The position numbers and the translations under genes were made by a program. Positions 9,298-17,286 of a stretch of DNA of 64,000 bases are shown piece after piece. The first letter of the stretch is position 1; each line of letters opens with the position of its first letter. The DNA is from Syntrophotalea carbinolica DSM 2380 (GTDB lineage Bacteria; Desulfobacterota; Desulfuromonadia; Desulfuromonadales; Syntrophotaleaceae), in assembly GCF_000012885.1 (NCBI RefSeq), contig NC_007498.2, positions 2,683,501 to 2,747,500 of the forward strand. Reading direction: 5' to 3'. The notes beneath the pieces are model-generated. The model did not search any database. It had not been told where the DNA came from and saw only the letters and a list, made by a program, of their open reading frames with translations.

Positions 9298-9465
9298 TCA
9301 TTTCTGCAAAGATAAACACCTCTGTTCAAGCCGTCGCACCTGACGCTGCAGCCGCTGCAGACGTCCCTCTGTGCGTCTGGCATGCCAGTGTCTCTCGAGC
9401 ATACGCCAGCCGTCCTGTAGCCTCTGCTTTACATGCAGGTTCACCACCATGGCAAGGATATCCAT
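9298..9465 (-). CDS. Small basic helical protein coupled to the OlsF-like gene
   Basis: A 55-codon frame starting at the ATG that overlaps the stop of the acyltransferase gene (TGATG). The product opens MDILAMVVNLHVKQRL and continues with many Arg, Gln and Leu residues, ending RRLEQRCLSLQK; heptad-like Leu spacing suggests one amphipathic helix or coiled coil. Translational coupling and same-strand placement favour a real gene, but short length makes chance possible. No family recognised. The rest of the gap to 9105 (about 190 bp) shows nothing I can name. Confidence 0.45.
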   Translation of the reverse strand: MDILAMVVNLHVKQRLQDGWRMLERHWHARRTEGRLQRLQRQVRRLEQRCLSLQK

Positions 9466-11288
9466 CAGGCACACAACGCCTCCCGTTGACTGCTTAGCAG
9501 CCGCTGATAGGTGAAGAAGGCCTCGGCCTCTTCACGTCCCATGTAACGCTGGATGGTTTTCCGATCGGTCTGCAACAGATCGACCAGGATTAATCCGTCC
9601 AGCACATCGCTGAATTGCGGGTCGCGATTGAAAGTAAGCAGTTTGCCCCCCAGATTCAGGTAATGCCGCAGCAAAACCGGTATGCCTTTTTGCTGCACTT
9701 CGATATCGGCCACCAGCGGTGCCACCTGATCCATGCTGCCGCAAAAGGTGCGGGCCAGTTCCCCGCTGCAGCCGCGAATACGCGCCTTGGCGTGAAACGG
9801 TAGCCGAGGTTTTACCAGGCGTGAGAGTTGCGGCAACGGCAACTCGGCCTGCAGGGTGCCGGCAATCAGGCGCCGGGACAAATCGCTATAATCGCGGGAG
9901 ATACTGACCGGGCCGAACAACACCCGGTATTGAGGGTTCTTGACCACAAAGCGGCCGATGCCTTTCCACAGCAGCAACAAGGGGGAGTAGCTTTTCTGGT
10001 ACTCGGGCCGCACAAAGGAACGTCCCAGCTCCAATGCCGGACCTATGGCATCGAACAGGCGACGCCGAAATTTGAACAGGGTATGGGTATAGAGCCCCTG
10101 CTTGCCGAAACGTTTCAGCAGCGTATCGCAGCAGCCGACACGGTAGGCGCCGACCAACTCCTGTCGTTCGCTATGCCACAGGAACAGATGCAGGTAATCC
10201 TGATCGAAACGGTCCAGATCAAAGGAGCGCCCCGTACCCTCCCCTACGGCCCGGAAGGTCAGTTCTCGCAAACGACCGATCTCCAGCAACAGATAAGGAA
10301 TCTGGCCGGCTTCAGCCTGCCACACCTGCATGGGACCGTTCCGAACCAGCAGCTGCCCTTGAGGTAAGCGGGATACTTCAGCGGCCACCAGCTCTGTTGG
10401 CTGAGGCGAAATAACGGTCATCGGCTCGATATCGGTGGAGGGATTCAAAGGCCCCCCGACAGAATCGGCGGCGCCCAGAAGGTAGCTTCGCAGACGCAGG
10501 TAATCGATCCGTTCCCGATCGTCGGCGCACTGTTCCAATCGCGACCAGGGGATGAGACGACCGCCGCGGAAACGGACGGGACGCCCTTTATGCGCCAACA
10601 GCATGCGCCCCAGCAGCAATGTGCGTAGCCGCGGATGCATCAGCCCCGCCAGCTGGAATACCATGCCGTTGCGACCCGGAATATATACAGGGAGCACAGG
10701 AGCCCGGCAGTGACGAATCAAAGCCCCCACCGAAACCTGCCAGGGAGGATCGGCCACTTCGCGGCGCTGCAGCTGCAAGTGGGATACTTCGCCGGCCGGA
10801 AAGATCAGCAGCAAACCGCCATCGCGCACATGACGGATGGCCTGGCGCAGAGGACCGATATTGACACCGGTGCCTTGCGCGCCGCCCAAAATGCCGACCC
10901 CGATGAGGGCTTCGCGCAATTGGGGAATACGCTCCAGCAGACTGTTGGCCAGCACCTTGGTATCCGGACGCATTCGGCGCAGCGCCTCGAGCATGACCAA
11001 CCCCTCGACCGCGCCGAAAGGATGATTGGCCACGACAATGGCCGGACCCTGGCATGGGACCGGTTCCAGCCCCTCCCCCTCCGGCTCTCCCGTTACCTGC
11101 AGTTGCTCGAGCGCCGCCCGGCAAAAATCCTCGGGAGAGTCCCCGGCAGGCAACTGCCGATAAATATCCCGGCATTGCCGCACGCCGAGCAAACGTTCCA
11201 GCGGAGACATCACAACCTTTTTGACCAGAGGGTTTTGAGCCAGGGGCCAGGGAATATCGAAAGGATCGTACTGATTTTGCTGCGTCAT
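9465..11288 (-). CDS. olsF: OlsF-like bifunctional acyltransferase, ornithine lipid synthesis
   Basis: A 607-residue two-domain protein. The N-terminal part (about 1-290) is a PlsC/OlsA-like O-acyltransferase with ANHPFGAVEGL (His89 and the acidic partner) and LIFPAGEVS (163-169). The C-terminal part (about 320-520) is a GNAT/hemolysin-type OlsB-like domain with GRSFDLDRFDQDYLHLFLW, LVGAYRVG and ELGRSFVRPEYQ. In Serratia OlsF the C-terminal domain puts a 3-hydroxyacyl chain on ornithine and the N-terminal domain adds the second chain, giving phosphorus-free ornithine lipids. The ATG at 11288 has GGAGG 9 bases upstream. A Pho-box-like element lies 53 bp upstream, in keeping with induction of such lipids under phosphate limitation in other bacteria. 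Order of domains and length fit OlsF; a different amine acceptor is possible. Confidence 0.8.
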   Translation of the reverse strand: MTQQNQYDPFDIPWPLAQNPLVKKVVMSPLERLLGVRQCRDIYRQLPAGDSPEDFCRAALEQLQVTGEPEGEGLEPVPCQGPAIVVANHPFGAVEGLVMLEALRRMRPDTKVLANSLLERIPQLREALIGVGILGGAQGTGVNIGPLRQAIRHVRDGGLLLIFPAGEVSHLQLQRREVADPPWQVSVGALIRHCRAPVLPVYIPGRNGMVFQLAGLMHPRLRTLLLGRMLLAHKGRPVRFRGGRLIPWSRLEQCADDRERIDYLRLRSYLLGAADSVGGPLNPSTDIEPMTVISPQPTELVAAEVSRLPQGQLLVRNGPMQVWQAEAGQIPYLLLEIGRLRELTFRAVGEGTGRSFDLDRFDQDYLHLFLWHSERQELVGAYRVGCCDTLLKRFGKQGLYTHTLFKFRRRLFDAIGPALELGRSFVRPEYQKSYSPLLLLWKGIGRFVVKNPQYRVLFGPVSISRDYSDLSRRLIAGTLQAELPLPQLSRLVKPRLPFHAKARIRGCSGELARTFCGSMDQVAPLVADIEVQQKGIPVLLRHYLNLGGKLLTFNRDPQFSDVLDGLILVDLLQTDRKTIQRYMGREEAEAFFTYQRLLSSQREALCA

Positions 11289-11340
11289 CGCGTTTGCCTC
11301 CTGCCGTGGAAAATCGAAATCATGGGGAGACTAGCGCAGT

Positions 11341-11381
11341 GAAATTAGGGACAGGTTACAGAGGGGTTAATTTTTCATGGA
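11341..11381 (-). promoter_or_regulatory. Phased direct-repeat operator, Pho-box-like, copy 2
   Basis: Same layout as 3887-3927: GAAATTAG, 6 bases, GTTAC, 6 bases, GTTAA, 6 bases, ATGGA, with TTCATGGA also conserved at the end. On the minus strand it reads as 7-mers such as CTGTAAC and CCCTAAT separated by 4 bases, the geometry of a Pho box. It is 53 bp upstream of the OlsF-like start. Confidence 0.55.
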
Positions 11382-11549
11382 CATGCAGCGTCATGTGTCG
11401 TTCATACTTTGTTTCTGAAGAGAACCGAGCCGGTATGCTGTTTTCACATGGGTTGATTTGGTAAGATAAGATATCCCGCAGGGGATAGAAAAGAAGCCTC
11501 GATCTCGCGCCATAAATCTCGACCGCATGATGACCGAAAGGCCCTCTCC

Positions 11550-12380
11550 ATGTGCCAATTACTCGGAATGAACTGCAATGTACCGACCGATATCTGTTTT
11601 TCCTTTACCGGTTTCCGACAACGCGGCGGCTCCACCGATGTGCATTCCGATGGTTGGGGTATCGCATTTTTCGAGGGCAAGGGCGTACGGCTATTTGTCG
11701 ATCCGCAAGCCTCGGCCGAATCGACCATCGCTGAACTGGTGCGCAGCTATCCCATCCATTCCCTGAATGTGGTGGCCCATATCCGTAAAGCCACTCAAGG
11801 GGTGACCAGCCTGGAAAACACCCATCCGTTCATGCGTGAATTGTGGGGGCGCTACTGGCTGTTCGCTCACAACGGCAATCTGCCTCACTTCCAACCGCAG
11901 CTGGACGGCAGTTATGTCCCGGTCGGCAACACCGACAGCGAACAAACCTTCTGCTGGATGCTGCAAAGCCTGCGACAACGCTTCGGCACAGATGCACCAT
12001 CACGGCAGGAACTGTTTGACGCCCTGGGCGAACTGAGCCTGCCACTGGCCGGCATGGGAATATTCAACTTTCTGCTATCCAACGGCGATTGTCTGGTGGC
12101 TCATTGCTCGACCGAGTTAAGCTACATCATTCGGCGAGCACCTTTTGCCGAGGCGCATCTCAAAGATCAGGATATCAGCATCGATTTCAGGCAGGTCACA
12201 ACTCCCGAGGATCGGGTTGCGATCATCGCAACGCAACCTCTGACCGACAACGAACCGTGGGTCAACATGCGGCCGGGCACCCTGTGGATGTTCCATGATG
12301 GCGAGGTGGTCGGCCAGCAAAACACGGTCCCCAGCCCGTTCAAGTCATTGGCTGAAATGCTCGATACAGAGAGGACATGA
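11550..12380 (+). CDS. Class II glutamine amidotransferase (YafJ type)
   Basis: A 276-residue N-terminal-nucleophile amidotransferase. It begins MCQLLGMNCN, so removal of Met exposes Cys2, the catalytic nucleophile; this fixes the start, and AAAGG lies about 10 bases upstream. Conserved glutaminase features follow: HSDGWGIAFFEG, VVAHIRKAT, FAHNGNL and GNTDSEQTF. There is no synthase domain, so like YafJ it is a stand-alone glutaminase-fold protein whose acceptor is unknown. It faces away from the olsF operon and is followed by the second dispersed repeat. Confidence 0.9.
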   Translation: MCQLLGMNCNVPTDICFSFTGFRQRGGSTDVHSDGWGIAFFEGKGVRLFVDPQASAESTIAELVRSYPIHSLNVVAHIRKATQGVTSLENTHPFMRELWGRYWLFAHNGNLPHFQPQLDGSYVPVGNTDSEQTFCWMLQSLRQRFGTDAPSRQELFDALGELSLPLAGMGIFNFLLSNGDCLVAHCSTELSYIIRRAPFAEAHLKDQDISIDFRQVTTPEDRVAIIATQPLTDNEPWVNMRPGTLWMFHDGEVVGQQNTVPSPFKSLAEMLDTERT

Positions 12381-12491
12381 ATGTTGATTTTAGTAAAGAT
12401 GCGGGATGCGCGGAGGGCATTTTCGCCAGGGGTGCCAGCCGGGGCCGGTGGTGTTGATGTTAAAATTGAAGATTCCAAGCTAGCAACTTCA

Positions 12492-12706
12492 AGACCGCGG
12501 GGTTGCGCCCCCGCCCGGCGCCTTACTCTTTTGATACGCGTCTAAAGAGTAAGCAGAAAAACGCGCCCCGACTCCTGGCCCGCCTGCGGCGGGTACCCTA
12601 CGCTGCACAACCGTCGGGCGGACGGAAGGGTTCGCTGCGCTCAGTCTTCCGTCTGTTTCGCCCGTCGGCCGCTCCACTCCGGCGGCGTCACAGGGGAATA
12701 CTAATG
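12492..12706 (-). repeat. Dispersed GC-rich repeat, copy B (inverted)
   Basis: The reverse complement of this stretch matches 4033-4218 (copy A) over its whole length. It carries 20 extra bases at 12530-12549 (TTTGATACGCGTCTAAAGAG). Together with the flanking CTTACTC these form an inverted repeat, CTTACTCTTT and AAAGAGTAAG around a short loop, that copy A lacks. The gap 12381-12911 otherwise holds no gene: short Arg-rich frames inside the repeat are composition artefacts, and 12707-12911 is AT-richer with no feature I can name. Confidence 0.85.
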
Positions 12707-12911
12707 CAGAGATAAAGTCTTTAAAACAACCGAACAGCACCGGTTCAGGCAACATTAAGGTTAAAGTTTCGAGACTTCAGAAAACCCAAATCTTTTACAA
12801 AATATTGAAGCACCCAACAAATCTGTTGCAAATCTGATGTACTTGCTTCATATACAGGTATTTTTCTTTGACTCCGTCCCGACCTGCGGCCCAACCGCAT
12901 GAGGCAACTTT

Positions 12912-13370
12912 ATGAAAATGGAAATCGGCTGGCGCGAATGGCTGGCCCTACCCGAATTGGGCGTGCCCGCCATCAAAGCCAAGGTCGACACGGGAGCGCG
13001 CACCTCGGCGCTGCATGCGTGGTTTATCGAGCCTTTTGACAAGGACGGCGGGAAATATGTGCGTTTCGGCCTGCATCCCCTGCAACGCCGCACCGACATC
13101 TCGATGACATGCGAAGCTCCCGTCAAGGACCGGCGGCTTGTTTCCGACAGCGGCGGACATAGGGAAATGCGCTATATTATCGAAACCATGGTCTGCTTCG
13201 GAACGCAGCAATGGTCCATCGAAATCACCCTTACCAACCGCGAGAGTATGCTGTTTCGCATGCTGCTGGGCCGAACTGCGATGACCGGCCGGCTGATCGT
13301 CGATCCGGCTGCATCCTATCTGGGAGGCCGTGGTTTGGGCAAGATTTACGAGCAGGAGGACTGGCAATGA
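12912..13370 (+). CDS. RimB-like retropepsin-type aspartic protease
   Basis: A 152-residue protein of the family annotated as ATP-dependent zinc protease or RimB (COG4067). The aspartic protease motif appears as [15 protein letters not shown], and the C-terminus has [20 protein letters not shown], typical of the family. GAGG lies 7 bases before the ATG. Its stop overlaps the start of the RimK-like ligase (ATGA), so the two are translationally coupled. In Pseudomonas, RimB acts with RimK on glutamate tails of ribosomal protein S6; the same pairing here suggests a ligase-protease pair that adds and trims glutamates on a protein target. Confidence 0.85.
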   Translation: MKMEIGWREWLALPELGVPAIKAKVDTGARTSALHAWFIEPFDKDGGKYVRFGLHPLQRRTDISMTCEAPVKDRRLVSDSGGHREMRYIIETMVCFGTQQWSIEITLTNRESMLFRMLLGRTAMTGRLIVDPAASYLGGRGLGKIYEQEDWQ

Positions 13371-14272
13371 AAATCGGCATCTTATCGCGGAACCCCGAAC
13401 TCTATTCCACCCGCAAGTTGTATGAAGCCGCCATCATCCGCGGGCACCAGGCCAGGATTATCGATCCGCTGCTTTGCTATATGACCATCGCCTCGCAACG
13501 CCCCACCATTCACTACAAGGGCGAGGAGTTGACCGGCTTCGACGCCATCATACCGCGCATCGGTGCCTCCATAACCTTTTATGGCACAGCCGTGGTGCGC
13601 CAATTCGAAATGATGAACATCTACAGCGTCAACGAATCGGTAGCCATCAGCCGCTCGCGGGACAAACTGCGCAGCCTGCAGTTGTTGTCCCGCAAAGGCA
13701 TCGGCCTGCCGCACACCTGCTTCGCCCATTCGACCAGATATACCAAGGACTTGATCAACCAGGTCGGCGGGGCTCCGCTGGTCGTTAAGCTGCTGGAAGG
13801 CACGCAAGGGATCGGTGTCGTTCTGGCCGAAACGCAAAAAGCCGCCGAAAGCGTCATCGAAGCCTTCAAAGGCCTCAAAGAACAGATCCTGGTCCAGGAG
13901 TTTATCGAGGAATCCGGCGGCGCCGACATCCGCTGTCTGGTGGTGGGAGGCAAAGTCGTCGCCGCCATGAAACGTCAGGGCGCCGAAGGCGAGTTCCGCT
14001 CCAACATCCATCGCGGCGGCAAGGCCACAGTGGTCCGCCTGACCCCGGAAGAACGAGCCACCGCCGTACGCTCGGCCCATATCATGGGGCTGAACGTGGC
14101 GGGGGTCGACATCCTGCAATCCAACCGCGGTCCCATTGTCATGGAAGTCAACTCTTCGCCAGGTCTCGAAGGCATCGAAACCGCCACCGGCAAAGATGTC
14201 GCTGATGAAATTATCCGCTTCATCGAAAAACATACCAAACCCGGCAGGACCAAAACCCGTGGCAAGGGTTGA
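13367..14272 (+). CDS. rimK: RimK-family ATP-grasp alpha-L-glutamate ligase
   Basis: A 301-residue ATP-grasp ligase. Start [18 protein letters not shown] overlaps the preceding stop by 4 bases. Seen motifs are the ATP-binding loop [15 protein letters not shown], the segment [20 protein letters not shown] and the metal-binding [12 protein letters not shown]. RimK of E. coli adds glutamates to the C-terminus of S6; homologues make other poly-gamma or poly-alpha-glutamyl tails. No S6 gene (rpsF) is adjacent, so the target is not shown by context. Confidence 0.92.
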   Translation: MKIGILSRNPELYSTRKLYEAAIIRGHQARIIDPLLCYMTIASQRPTIHYKGEELTGFDAIIPRIGASITFYGTAVVRQFEMMNIYSVNESVAISRSRDKLRSLQLLSRKGIGLPHTCFAHSTRYTKDLINQVGGAPLVVKLLEGTQGIGVVLAETQKAAESVIEAFKGLKEQILVQEFIEESGGADIRCLVVGGKVVAAMKRQGAEGEFRSNIHRGGKATVVRLTPEERATAVRSAHIMGLNVAGVDILQSNRGPIVMEVNSSPGLEGIETATGKDVADEIIRFIEKHTKPGRTKTRGKG

Positions 14273-14313
14273 AACATTTTGCCTCGATCCTGCTCGGAAG
14301 AAAGGATTTCAGC

Positions 14314-14478
14314 ATGATTAAAGGATACGTGATACTGCTTGCGATCTCCGCCGGCGGTGCCGCGGGATGGGGGCTGGGTATCAAAATCGGCTTCATGGCA
14401 GCCTATTTTCTTTCCGTGGCTGGCTCGGCCACCGGTTTGTATGTGGGCCGTCAGTTCGGACGAAACTATATGGATTGA
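14314..14478 (+). CDS. Small glycine-rich membrane protein, 54 residues
   Basis: Starts MIKGYVILLAISAGGAAGWGLG with AAAGGA 8 bases upstream. The protein is almost wholly hydrophobic up to FLSVAGSATGLYVGRQFGRNYMD, with glycine spacing (GGAAGWGLGIKIG) reminiscent of glycine-zipper helices; two short membrane helices are likely. It lies 41 bp downstream of rimK and 38 bp upstream of the HTH/zinc-ribbon gene, so probably in the same operon. Function unknown. Confidence 0.65.
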   Translation: MIKGYVILLAISAGGAAGWGLGIKIGFMAAYFLSVAGSATGLYVGRQFGRNYMD

Positions 14479-14516
14479 ATCTCCGTTATCTCCCCATGGC
14501 AAAGGAGAGACTCCGA

Positions 14517-14846
14517 GTGAAAGACAAAATCCCGCCGATACCTGCCGAGAGGGGTGCTACCCTGCGCCGGCAGATCATGGAACTGCTGACACGACAGCCT
14601 ATGACGGCCAAAGAGATTTCCATGGCCATCGGCATCGGGGAAAAACAGGTATACCCGCACCTGGAACATCTGCAGCAGAGTTTGCGCCGACAAAACCGGT
14701 CCCTGCAGATCACGCCGCCATTTTGCAAAAAGTGCGGTTTCACTTTCGCCAAACGCACGCGTCTGAAAAAACCGGGTAAATGCCCAGTATGTCGAAGCCA
14801 GACGATCGAAGAACCGGTTTTTGCCCTGCCCGAAGTTGATTCCTAG
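14517..14846 (+). CDS. Transcriptional regulator with HTH and zinc ribbon
   Basis: 109 residues if started at the GTG at 14517, which has AAAGGAGAG 7-16 bases upstream; an ATG at 14496 in the same frame has no such site. Residues about 15-60 form a winged-helix-like unit (RRQIMELLTRQPMTAKEISMAIGIGEKQVYPHLEHL). A zinc ribbon follows with CKKCGFTF and CPVC as the two Cys pairs. This is the architecture of the predicted HTH/Zn-ribbon regulators (COG3357). Target genes are unknown; it is the last gene before the hydrogenase-like sensor, 163 bp away. Confidence 0.75.
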   Translation: MKDKIPPIPAERGATLRRQIMELLTRQPMTAKEISMAIGIGEKQVYPHLEHLQQSLRRQNRSLQITPPFCKKCGFTFAKRTRLKKPGKCPVCRSQTIEEPVFALPEVDS

Positions 14847-15009
14847 GACACAACATATCGCCGGTTTTGCGGAGTGCGTCCCCACCCGAAAAGGCTGAGA
14901 CAACTCTCACAAAGTGTTTGACTTGCCTGTGGCAACAATGGCACACTTTGGCCATCGTCAGCTATCCTTTACGTGACCTAAGTTCCCTCCGTTTCGATCG
15001 GAATCATCG

Positions 15010-17253
15010 ATGGGCCATATCCAGACCGATACCCAGCGCTGCCGCAGATGCTATGCCTGCGTTCGCCATTGTCCCGTCAAAGCCATCCGCGTCACTCGGC
15101 AGGGCACCGATCTGAGTCCCGGTCGCTGCATCGGTTGCGGACGCTGTCTGCAAATCTGCACCCAGCAAGCCCGCCATGCTGTCAAAGATCTGGAACGTTG
15201 CCGCCGGCTGCTTAAACGCAGAGAGCCGATGGCGGCGCTTCTGGCGCCATCCTTTCCGGCCTACCTTGGCGACATGCGCCCGGGGCAGATGATCGCCGGA
15301 TTGCGCCAGCTTGGTTTCGGCATGGTGATCGAGGGCGCCTGGGGGGTGGAACTGCTGGCCGGGAGATTAAAAATCGAACCGTCCACCCGCCCCCAAACAC
15401 CGACCATCCTCAGCCACTGCCCGGCAGTCATCGCGCTGGTGGAGCGCCACTTTCCCCAATTGTTGCGCAACATGGCACCGCAGGTTTCGCCCCTGCCGGC
15501 AGCAGCCCGGGCCTTACGCGCTGCCCACGCAGGACCGCTGCGTGTTGTCACCATAAGTTCCTGTTTTGCGGCAAAACTGGAAGCCGTGGACGATCAATTT
15601 CAGGATACCGTCGATGCGGCCTTGACCTTCTCAGAGCTTTCCGAGCTATTCGAGGAATCGGGCATTACCCCGACTTTGTTAAGCGATGCCCCCTTCGATG
15701 GTACCGGCGCTGCTGACAAACGGCTGTTTCCAGTAACGGGAGGCGCCCTGGCCACACTGCTGCCGGATTTTTCCGGCGACACTGGAGTCGTCCTTTCCGC
15801 GGAAGGCCCCCACAACGCTTTGGACATATTACGCGATCTGGCTGCAGGTCGTATCAGACCGTCCGTGGTCGACTTGCGATTATGTCGAGGCGGCTGCACA
15901 GGCCCTTGCGATTCTGCCAGCCGGCTATCGCCCTTCGCCAGGAGCAACCTGGTGCAGGAATTTGCCCGTCAGCCCCAAAAGCATCTATCCGACGGCGCTT
16001 ATCTGGGAACGGCTTCGGGCCTGTCTTTGGAACGAACCTTCAGTAATCGACAACCTCTTCAGGAACATCCCAGCGGTGAAAATATCCGCCGGGTTCTTCA
16101 TTCCACGGATAAATTCGCCCAGCGTGACGAACTGAACTGCGGTGCGTGCGGTTACGACACCTGTCGGGAACACGCAACCGCCGTCTGCCGTAACCTGGCA
16201 CTGGAAGATATGTGCCTGCCTTATTTCGTCAAACGCCTCGAGGCTGAAAAACTACGCCTTGAACGCGCGCTGCAACTGGCACGTCACGTGCCGGACGATA
16301 CCCTGATCGGTTCGGATGCTCCCATGCGCCAGATCCTGGAACTGGCGCAGGAGTTGGCCCCCGGTGATAAACCCATCCTGCTGCGCGGCGAGGCAGGCAC
16401 GGGCAAGGAAACCCTGGCGCGCATCATCCACCGTCGCAGCCATCGAAGCGAACAGCCACTGGCGACCGTTAATTGTACCGCGCTTGGCAACCGCCAACTG
16501 AAGGAAGAATTGTTCGGAGGCCGGCCGGATGCAAAAAAGCCCCAAGGCCTGCTGGAACTCGCCGCCGGTAGCAGCTTGCTACTGGATGAAATCGGCGATG
16601 CGAGTTTGGAGGTGCAACAAGCGCTGCTCGATTGGTTGAACCGGGAAAAAGCCCCTTGGGCCGATGTGCGTCTGATCGTCACCAGCCACCGGGACCTGGA
16701 ACAGGGCATCAGGGAGGGTTGGTTCAACAGCGAACTGTTTTTTCGTCTCAGCCTCTGCACTCTGACCTTACCGCCATTGCGCAACCGTCTGGATGCCCTA
16801 CCCGAATTGGCACGGCAACAGTTGCAACGTGCGAGTCGACGCTACAACAAAAAAATGGTGTCCATCGACCCGTTGGCCCAGGAAACCTTAAACCGTTACC
16901 ACTGGCCGGGCAACCTCCGGGAACTGGCATCGGTGATCGAACGGGCCGTCGCATTGAGTGAAGAAGACGTTTTGCACCAGGAACATCTGAATCTGTCCTT
17001 GACGCCTGCGGCAACGGAGCCACCCTCGTCAAGCACCGAGACAACCAGTGGATTTCGGGCCCGTCGTGGCCATCAAATGGAAATGATCGAGCGGGACCTG
17101 CTGGAACGTTATCTGCGAGAAGCATGCGGCAATGTATCCGCCGCGGCGCGTCGCGCTAACTTGCCGCGACGCAGCTTTTACCGCTTAATGGAACGTTACG
17201 GCATCAAACGCCGGCAATTTGTAAACCGTAGGCGCTCCGAACCAAAGCCCTGA
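15010..17253 (+). CDS. Iron-hydrogenase-like sensor fused to AAA+ and Fis domains
   Basis: A 747-residue multidomain protein. Residues 11-50 hold two 4Fe-4S ferredoxin motifs (Cys11/14/17/21 and 40/43/46/50). Residues 75-340 follow the [FeFe]-hydrogenase large-subunit fold, keeping Cys137 (SHCPAV), Cys185 (SSCFAAK) and Cys292/296/300, counterparts of the three H-cluster loops. The proton-relay Cys of the catalytic TSCCP loop is His here, as expected for a sensor, not an enzyme. A further FeS motif spans Cys377, 380, 385 and 393. An AAA+ domain follows with Walker A GEAGTGKE (460-467) and Walker B LLLDEIGD, but where sigma-54 activators carry GAFTGA there is GGRPDAKKPQG. The C-terminus (about 703-735) is a Fis-type helix-turn-helix. 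A redox- or hydrogen-responsive DNA-binding regulator is inferred; direct sigma-54 activation is doubtful. Confidence 0.85.
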   Translation: MGHIQTDTQRCRRCYACVRHCPVKAIRVTRQGTDLSPGRCIGCGRCLQICTQQARHAVKDLERCRRLLKRREPMAALLAPSFPAYLGDMRPGQMIAGLRQLGFGMVIEGAWGVELLAGRLKIEPSTRPQTPTILSHCPAVIALVERHFPQLLRNMAPQVSPLPAAARALRAAHAGPLRVVTISSCFAAKLEAVDDQFQDTVDAALTFSELSELFEESGITPTLLSDAPFDGTGAADKRLFPVTGGALATLLPDFSGDTGVVLSAEGPHNALDILRDLAAGRIRPSVVDLRLCRGGCTGPCDSASRLSPFARSNLVQEFARQPQKHLSDGAYLGTASGLSLERTFSNRQPLQEHPSGENIRRVLHSTDKFAQRDELNCGACGYDTCREHATAVCRNLALEDMCLPYFVKRLEAEKLRLERALQLARHVPDDTLIGSDAPMRQILELAQELAPGDKPILLRGEAGTGKETLARIIHRRSHRSEQPLATVNCTALGNRQLKEELFGGRPDAKKPQGLLELAAGSSLLLDEIGDASLEVQQALLDWLNREKAPWADVRLIVTSHRDLEQGIREGWFNSELFFRLSLCTLTLPPLRNRLDALPELARQQLQRASRRYNKKMVSIDPLAQETLNRYHWPGNLRELASVIERAVALSEEDVLHQEHLNLSLTPAATEPPSSSTETTSGFRARRGHQMEMIERDLLERYLREACGNVSAAARRANLPRRSFYRLMERYGIKRRQFVNRRRSEPKP

Positions 17254-17286
17254 CCGCCTCCCAATGGCCCAGAAAGGCCTCACGCC

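Noticed and set aside
14930..14970. Sigma-54 promoter before the hydrogenase-like sensor
   Set aside because: TGGCAC is followed by GGCC, but the GG to GC distance is 9 bases, one short of the required spacing.
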